NCBI GenBank assembly: GCA_025765615.1
Contig: JAIVFJ010000542.1
Span: 1-26,295 of the forward strand
Length of the DNA stretch: 26,295 bases
Reading direction: 5' to 3'
Source of the DNA: Zopfochytrium polystomum
Taxonomy: Eukaryota > Chytridiomycota > Chytridiomycetes > Chytridiales > Chytridiaceae
Positions 20,171 through 26,295 of the stretch are shown in pieces. The notes below the pieces were generated by a model, which did not search any database, was not told the DNA's origin, and was given only the letters and a program-made list of their open reading frames with translations. The first letter of the stretch is position 1, and each line of letters starts with the position of its first letter. Both the position numbers and the translations under genes were made by a program.

Positions 20171-23100
20171 TCACAGGTAAATAGTCTTGACGACCCTCAG
20201 CGCCCTGGTCCCCCTCGCCGTCAACACCAGCCAGTCGCCCTCCTTCCCAAACACGTCCCCCCCGAGCTTCGCGAGCCCGGACACGACGGCCAAGTCGTCG
20301 ACGGTGCACCCCACCACAAGGCGCAGTCGCTTGAGGCCACCCGAGGCGGTGGCGTCCCCGACCGCGACACCGGCCGCGATGGCAGCGTCGACGGCGGCGC
20401 GGTCGACTTGGACGCCAAAGACGACCGTGTCGCCGAGTGCGCGGGCGGCGACGACGACGTGGTCCGAGTCGGCTGCGGCGACGTCGTTGGCCGGGGTGGC
20501 GGGGGTGGAGGGGGAGGCGGTGATGTTGAGCGGGAGGGAGGTTGGGTCCGGAGTCGGGTTCATGTCGTTGAGCATGAGCGAGCGCCAGGGCCACAGCAAG
20601 AAAGGGCGGCGCAAGGCCGGGTCCGGGGCGGCGGTGTTGGGCACGTGTTGTTGTTGTTGTTGGGGTTGGGGAGCCGTGGTGCCGGGGGCGCCGACAGTCG
20701 ATGCGGCGGCGGCGGCCGAGGTCGCGTCCGTGTTGTCGACGGTGGTGGCGGCAGAGGGGAAGGTCGGGAGGTAGGCGGCCGGGTTTTCGATGAAGCAGAC
20801 GCGCGAGCCGGGGAGCGTCACCGAGATGCGGAAGGTCGTGATGGTCGTCGAGTTTTCGGCGAACGACGGCGTCGCCGAGAGAGCGGCCGTGCGGAGCGTG
20901 CCGAAAGCCCCTCGCCGCTCCAGGGTGGTGGACGAGGTAGATGACGCCGACGACGGAGACGACGAGTCGGTGGAGGGGCCAATGGCGCCGCCTTTCGCAC
21001 CTTCCGCCGCCGCCGCGGCTGGCATCGCTTTCGCGATGGCGCTTCGCAGGGCGTCCTTGGTTTGCTCGTCCGATGGAGAAGTAGCGGCGGCGGCCTCTTC
21101 TCCCTTTGCCTTTTTCGCCTTTGTCGCCCCGGCTCCCTTCTTCGCCCTCTTTGCGCCCATGGCCTCCCCGCCTTCCTCCGCCGCCGCCGCGCCAGCGTCC
21201 TTTGCCATCGGCGCGGCCTCCTTCTTCCCACTGCCGCTCTTTTTACCAAACACGACGACATCGTCCAGCGACTTCTTCCCCTTCTTGCCCGCGGCCGCGC
21301 CCTCGGGGTCGTTATCGACCTCCGTCTTCTTATACTTTGCCGCCTGCTTGGCAGCCTTCGCCGCCGCGACCGCGGCCTTGACTGCCTGAATCTTCTTCTC
21401 AGCCGCCTGTCGCTGTCGCTGCGCGCGCTCGGCGGCAACCATGCCCTCCTTGCCGAGTCGCACCGCCTTGAACGTGACGACGTTCGAGATGCGCATGGTG
21501 AGGCCGGCGACAACGTCGACGACGACGCCGAGGTCCTCGCGCTCGATGCCGGTAAGCTGGGTGGCGCCGTAGCGGGCGGCGCCGACGGTGGCGTTGCAGT
21601 ACGTGTTCTTTTCGCCGCCGTTGGGGTGCTTGGGGTCGGGAACGGTGCAGAGCGTGTCGTCGGCGACGGGGAAAAAGTCGGCGAGGACCGACTCGGGCGC
21701 GGCGCGCCCGACGTACCGCTTGATCAGCGCCTTGTTGAAAGAGGTCCAGGCCGTCACGACGTTCAGGTCCGCGTCGAGCTCCAGCTGCGCGTAGACCTTG
21801 ACCGGGCTCATGGCGTGGAAGGGGATCTTGGTCAGGCCGCCCGAGGCGGTAAAGGCGATGATGAAGGGGAGGGTCGTGAGGATCGTGATGAAGACGGTGC
21901 TGACGGTGCGGCGGACAAAGTGCGGGTAGTATCCGCGAGTGGACGCGGTGAGGCAGGGCCAGAAGGAGAGGAGCGCGGGCATGCCGACGAGGCCAATGAG
22001 AAGCGGAATTGCCCAGGTCGGGGTGCCCTCCTGCACAGTGGTTTCCATGGCCAGGATCAGACTCTTGAGGGTGGTGATCATCGAGGGCAGCGGGAACAAA
22101 AAGGCGAGGTAGATGTAAAGGTAAGGGCGGATCAAGTTCAGGTACGGCACCGCCGGGTGCTTGACCGGCACCGGGAGTGGCGGTTGGGTGTAGGCCGGAA
22201 GGTACGCCTCTTCGCCCTCGGCGGCAAAAATGTTTTCCGGGCTGGGCGCCGTCGACGCGACGAGCTGGAGCTGCTTGACTTCGAGACGGCTGACGACCAG
22301 GCTCAGGATGAACCAGTCGATCACGGTAGCGAGGATGATGCAGACGGCAAAGACGGCGACCTCGTAGAGGATGCCAATGTGGACAAAGTTGGCGATAGCA
22401 GCGAGGGGCAGGAGCACGCAAATGGCCATGAGTATATCTAGCTGCGCCGAGGCGAACCGGTCCAGATGCACCTCTTCGGGGTCCGCCTCGGATTCGACAA
22501 TGCTGTCTCCCAGGATCATCTCGACAACCTTGTGGGCAGTGACGCTTTCAACCGTCACTTTTGGCTCGGCCGCGGCCCTAACCTGCTGACGGATGTGGCG
22601 TTTGCGAAGCGACAGGAACAGGGCGGGGATGGCCAGCATGCCCATCGCGACTTCCCACGACGAGCGCCGAGACGTTGGTGACGCGCCACGAAATGATGTT
22701 TGTGTAGAAAACGTACGGGCGGATGGCCTCGATGACGGCCGTCAATGCCACGGGGAACAAGAGGACGCCGAGGAAGCCGGTCATGATTTTGGTGAACCGC
22801 TCGTACCACGGGACCGCAGAGACGGACTCGACGCCGGCGATCGCAATGAGCAGCGACGGGTTTGAGGACGTGTCCGTGCCGATGCGACGCGCGAGGGAAG
22901 AGAGGACACGGTTCGTTTGCCAGAATGTGCCGACGTACAGTAAAAAGGCGGCGAGAAGGGCGAGGATGAGCGTCACGATGCCGGCGGCGATGAATGGAAC
23001 CGAGATGATGAAGCGGCGGTATTCGTCCCAGTAGAGACCGGGAGTGCCTGACAGGGACGGGGTCTTGCCGCCCAAAATGTCGTCGCCGGACGCGATGCCT

Positions 23101-23584
23101 GCGACCACCGCCAGCACGTTCGAGCCCAGCTGCTGCATGGAGGGAAGGTGAACGTTTGGGTCGAAAGTGTCGAATCTCGTGTGGTAGGTTCTCCTGCGGG
23201 GTGGGATTGAGGTTTTTTTTTCGTTTTTGAATTTTCGGGGTGGTGGGCGTTGTGAGTGAACAACTGAGTGAGCGCGTCATATCGAGAGATATACGTCAAA
23301 AGCGTTTCTTCATACCGGTTCTGGTAGAAAGCCATATCTACTCCGGGCAAGTACTGCGAGTAGATGGTAAAGTCGGTGTCGCTGTGGATGGTGTGGTGTG
23401 CATAATAGCATTTTGGTGGGTGAGAGCGGGGAAAAGTGCAAAGCAAATAAAGAAACGGAAAAAAAAGATGAAATGCAAAAAAAAAAAGAACAAGCGAAAA
23501 TGGAAAGGGCAAACAAAGCAAGGCAAGCAAGCGGCAGACAGAGAGAGACACACTCGGTGCCCCCTCAGCCCAACCACACAGACA

Positions 23585-23621
<37 letters not shown>

Positions 23622-25377
23622 CTCTCTCTCTCTCTCTCACCTCATCACAAGCCGCGTCTTGAACATATCGTTGCCGACCACGTTGGCGTGCGGGAACGGC
23701 GCGAGGCGGCCAAAAGCGCCGACCATGCGCAGGTCGGACGACCGGAACACCATCGCCGGCCCGCCCGACCCCGCGCCGTCAATGTTGATCACCGCCTTGA
23801 CGTTCGGGAACCACCGGTGCTGTACGAACGACTTGGACCCCAGCAGGCGCGACTCTTCGCCGTTGTTGAACAAGAAGATCACGCTGTGCGCCAGCCGCGT
23901 CGAGTACACCAGCTCGCGGTAGACCTTTGTTTTTGGTTTGTTTTTGCCAGAAGAGTCAATATGAGTTTGCAGCCACGAGACGAAATCGAATAAAATAATT
24001 TACCCCAATCATGGCCCCGCAGCCGATACCGTCGTCTACGGCGCCCGCGGCGCCAAACACAGAGTCGTAGTGGCACGACAAGAGCAACGCCGGGCACGTC
24101 GTCATATTATTCACCGCGCGGGACGCCGGGTCCTTGCCGCCGTCCGCCTCGCACTGCCCGACGACCTTTGCCACGACATTGTTCATCTGCACCGAGTACA
24201 GCGCATTGCCCGGCAGCGGCACGCGGTTCCACCTGAACCACTCCCCCGTGAAATCCGCGACGGTCGAGTCGATCTCGACGACGGCGCGCGGGTAGGAGGT
24301 GAACGTCTTGGAAGCGTCGGCGGCCTCGCGGGCAAGCAGGGACAGCTTGGTGTAGAGCAGGTCGCGGGCTTTAAAGTTACCCGCGGAGCTGAGCGGGCGC
24401 GGGCCGATGGCGAGGAACTCGTCGAGGAAGAGGGAGGTGACGTTTGTGGCGGAGAAGGTGGCCTTCCGCGGGTCCTGCAGCGACGCCTGGGCCGTGCCGG
24501 CGGCGGGGGCGGTGGCGGAGGACGGCGACTGCGGGCTGGGCATGAACTCGATCGAGACGAGCGAGATGGTGAGGAACATGGCGCCAAGGAAGAGCGCAGG
24601 CCCAAGCCAGGACCCGAGCACATCGAGCAGGATGGACAGCGCGGACTTGATAGGCCGCTCGCTGCGTTGCTTCGCCTTGTCGAGGTAGTATGCTTCAAAG
24701 GGGTCGTCCCCATCCATGTCGCCGTCGCCGTCGAGGTCGCCTTTGAACGCCGGGTCGACGACGCCGCCTGGAGCGCCGGAATTGCCACCTTGAAAGTTGC
24801 TGTTGTTGTTGTTGTTGTTGTTGTTCGGGTCGAGGGGCATCTTCTCATCGGATGTGGCGACTGGCCGGCCAAATCCAAACGTCTTGAAGGGCCCAGCCCC
24901 GCCGCCACCGGCGCGAAGCTTTTCGGGATCCCGGTAGTCCGCGGGGTTGTACGGGGGAGCCACGGGTGAGGTGGAGGAGGAAAAAGACGGGGAGGTGGAG
25001 AAGGGGGTGGTGGCTCCGAGCGCTGCGGGGGCGATGATGGGTGGAGGAGGATGATGATGAAGCGGGGTGGTGGCTGCGGGTGTTGATGATGAAAAGGGAG
25101 AGGAGAAGTCTGCGGGGGGCGGAAAGGAGGAGGAGGCTGAGGAGGAGGAGGAGGAGGATGACGGATCGGCCGAGTAGAAGGATGCGAGACCGCCGGCGCC
25201 GGGGAGGGTGCGAGGGCCGGAGCGCTGCTGCTGCTGGCGCAGGTCGTCGTCGTCCTCGTCGCTGTCGTCGGGGTCGCCGGCTCCGGCGACGCTCCTGAAG
25301 GGTCGGCCGAAAGGGCCGCCGCTGCCGGCTCCAGCGATGCCGCCGCCGCCGCTGTTGTTGTTGTCGAAGTCTGACAT
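20171..25377 (-). CDS. M28 family zinc peptidase, multi-pass membrane (Pff1/ERMP1-like)
   Basis: This is a predicted vacuolar or ER membrane aminopeptidase-like protein of about 1581 residues. Exons in order are 25377-24004, 23924-23641, 23381-23316 and 23193-20171. Introns are 79, 259 and 122 nt, and the first ends in AAG. The N-terminal 240 residues are low-complexity Ser/Gly/Pro/Asn with acidic runs and probably cytosolic. A membrane segment follows (about 258-280), then the lumenal M28 domain. All five zinc ligands are present: His436 and bridging Asp448, Glu482 next to catalytic Glu481 (NNGEES), Asp507 (INIDG) and His579 (TYHTRFD). Asp438 supports catalysis. About eight more hydrophobic segments follow, then a Lys/Ala-rich low-complexity loop and a C-terminal domain. 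This order matches Pff1/ERMP1, which are usually near 900-1000 residues. The extra length is low-complexity sequence. One extra base near 22652-22653 breaks the frame inside a membrane segment. Since motifs are intact on both sides, an assembly error or very recent mutation is likely. Confidence 0.92.
23586..23638. repeat. Compound (CA)n-(TC)n microsatellite inside protease intron 2
   Basis: A CA run of about 16 units (23586-23617) is followed by about 9 TC units (23621-23638). On the coding strand the repeat starts inside the splice donor itself, which reads GTGAGAGAG, so repeat-length change touches the 5' splice site region. Confidence 0.9.
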
Positions 25378-25483
25378 GGGTTGTCGTTTTTTTGTTATTG
25401 TTTTTTCCCTTTTTTCTGTTTTTTTGAATATTCTGAAAAAATGTGCTTGTTGTCGTTGAACGTAGACACTCGAATTGGGTGTG

Positions 25484-25600
25484 TCTCGCTCTCTGTCTCT
25501 GTCTCTGTCTCTCTCTTTCTGTTTCTCTCTCTGACTCTGTCTCTCTCTCTCTCTGTCTGTCTCTCTCCGTCTCTCGCTCTCTCTCTCTCTCGCTCTCGCA
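25484..25600. repeat. TC-rich (polypyrimidine) tract upstream of the protease gene
   Basis: About 115 bases of imperfect TCTCTC/TGTCTC repeats lie about 110-225 bases before the protease start codon. On the coding strand this is a GA-rich tract, a type often found in fungal promoters and 5' untranslated regions. Reading through it in frame with the protease gives Arg/Glu dipeptide runs, which I do not take as protein. Confidence 0.85.
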
Positions 25601-25840
25601 ACACATTCGTGGACGGGCTGCAGCATCGCAAGACAGGACGCCCCTCCTTTCTTCATAGTCGAGAGCGGCCCTGTCCCTCCCTCCCTGCCCTGGGGCGCGG
25701 CCCACTCCCTCGCTTCATGCCGCCACACACGCTCGGTTTTGTGTCTATGTGCTGCTTGCTGCTACCCTTGTATATTATTTATGTTTGCAATTCAGTCAGG
25801 GCAAAACGGTGGTGGGGGCAGGGCGCGACGAGGGGGTTGC

Positions 25841-25870
<30 letters not shown>
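25841..25870. repeat. (GTT)10 microsatellite
   Basis: Ten perfect GTT units lie in non-coding DNA upstream of the protease gene. Confidence 0.95.
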
Positions 25871-25872
<2 letters not shown>

Positions 25873-26092
25873 GTTCCGCGCTTGTCCGGCCGTACATGCG
25901 CAACAACGCTTGGCAACGGGAAGAAGGAAGGAGATGATGGGCTGATAAATATGACATGTGTTTATCATTAACATTTATCCAACCTTGAAAAAAGCGCGGC
26001 ATCAGCTCAGCTGCGCATTGCCGCGGCAACCTTGCCGGCGATTGTTGCCTTGCATTCCACCCGTGCAGTGAGGGGGGGGCACGCTGTGACCC

Positions 26093-26117
26093 AAAAAAAA
26101 AAAAAAAAAAAAAAAAA
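26093..26117. repeat. A25 homopolymer
   Basis: Twenty-five consecutive A follow a G8 run (about 26072-26079). No retroelement sequence is seen beside it. Confidence 0.9.
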
Positions 26118-26295
26118 GAGGGAGAGAAAAATCAACGTCCAAGAACAGAGTCGGGCCAGAGCCAGATCCTGTGTTCACAAAGAATCACTGTGGAAGCGTA
26201 ATATTTACACCTATAAATCGATCCTTTTTTTTGTTTACTCTCTCACTGTATTTCTCGTTTTTCTTTTTTAAAACCTGGCTTCTTTGGCAGATCTG

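Larger units (their letters stand above)
25378..26295. other. Upstream region of the protease gene; repeats only
   Basis: This is the presumed promoter and 5' untranslated region of the minus-strand protease gene. Its main contents are a T-rich stretch at 25386-25440, a TC-rich tract at about 25484-25600, ten GTT units (25841-25870) and an A25 run (26093-26117). I see no conserved coding region or RNA gene. Plus-strand frames over this stretch are runs of Leu/Ser or Lys from the simple repeats. The right edge may approach another gene, but nothing supports one. Confidence 0.5.

Noticed and set aside
20051..20944. 297-codon plus-strand open frame at the protease 3' end
   Set aside because: It is antisense to the protease C-terminus and composed of Gly/Arg/Val-rich low-complexity sequence, a GC effect.
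21062..22441. 459-codon plus-strand open frame opposite the protease gene
   Set aside because: It is antisense to conserved membrane segments of the M28 protein. High GC removes stops in all frames. It is rich in Arg, Gly, Asp and Glu with no motif.
25378..25728. N-terminal extension of the protease to 25728 with Arg/Glu repeats
   Set aside because: The extension is translation of the TC tract and T-rich DNA. The ATG at 25377 starts a plausible acidic, low-complexity N-terminus.
25880..26060. Possible tRNA or small RNA near the right end
   Set aside because: I could not form a cloverleaf or find A and B boxes. The GC-rich patches do not pair convincingly.

Overview
The window is eukaryotic nuclear DNA, most likely from an early-diverging fungus such as a chytrid. 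The evidence is short GT-AG introns (mostly 48-122 nt), a fungal-style NACHT-WD40 receptor pair, a Pff1/ERMP1-type membrane protease and a LINE retrotransposon. The taxonomic call is an inference from gene families, since no marker gene is present.

Layout. (1) 535-5625, plus strand: a decayed copy of an NLR-like receptor gene (gene A, PB1-TIR-NACHT-WD40) with about nine frameshifts but ten almost identical 126-bp WD40 repeats. (2) About 6300-12120, minus strand: a degenerate non-LTR retrotransposon with a zinc-knuckle ORF1, an A-rich spacer, an APE-type endonuclease and a reverse transcriptase, itself interrupted by an unrelated segment at about 7430-8043. (3) 12121-13856: no recognisable gene. 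(4) 13857-18550, minus strand: an apparently intact paralogue (gene B), six exons and about 1462 residues, with the order PB1, TIR, NACHT, ten WD40 units and a conserved C-terminal tail. (5) 18551-20170: low-complexity intergenic DNA with an A37 tract, a CA repeat and TGCGATCG motifs upstream of gene B. (6) 20171-25377, minus strand: a four-exon M28 peptidase with about nine membrane segments, all five zinc ligands and one apparent single-base frameshift. (7) 25378-26295: upstream DNA with a long TC tract, a GTT repeat and an A25 run.

Genes A and B point toward each other, share all five intron positions and phases, and flank the retrotransposon, so the left 18 kb is an inverted receptor pair with a mobile element in the spacer. 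By family knowledge, gene B should be a signal-transducing ATPase receptor: WD40 repeats sense a ligand, NACHT switches and oligomerises, and TIR is the effector, possibly an NAD-cleaving enzyme. The unusual part is the PB1 domain in front of the TIR, which could add a second polymerisation or adaptor surface. The left 18 kb is moderate in GC and poor in CpG, while the protease gene is very GC- and CpG-rich. The switch lies near the first exon of gene B.
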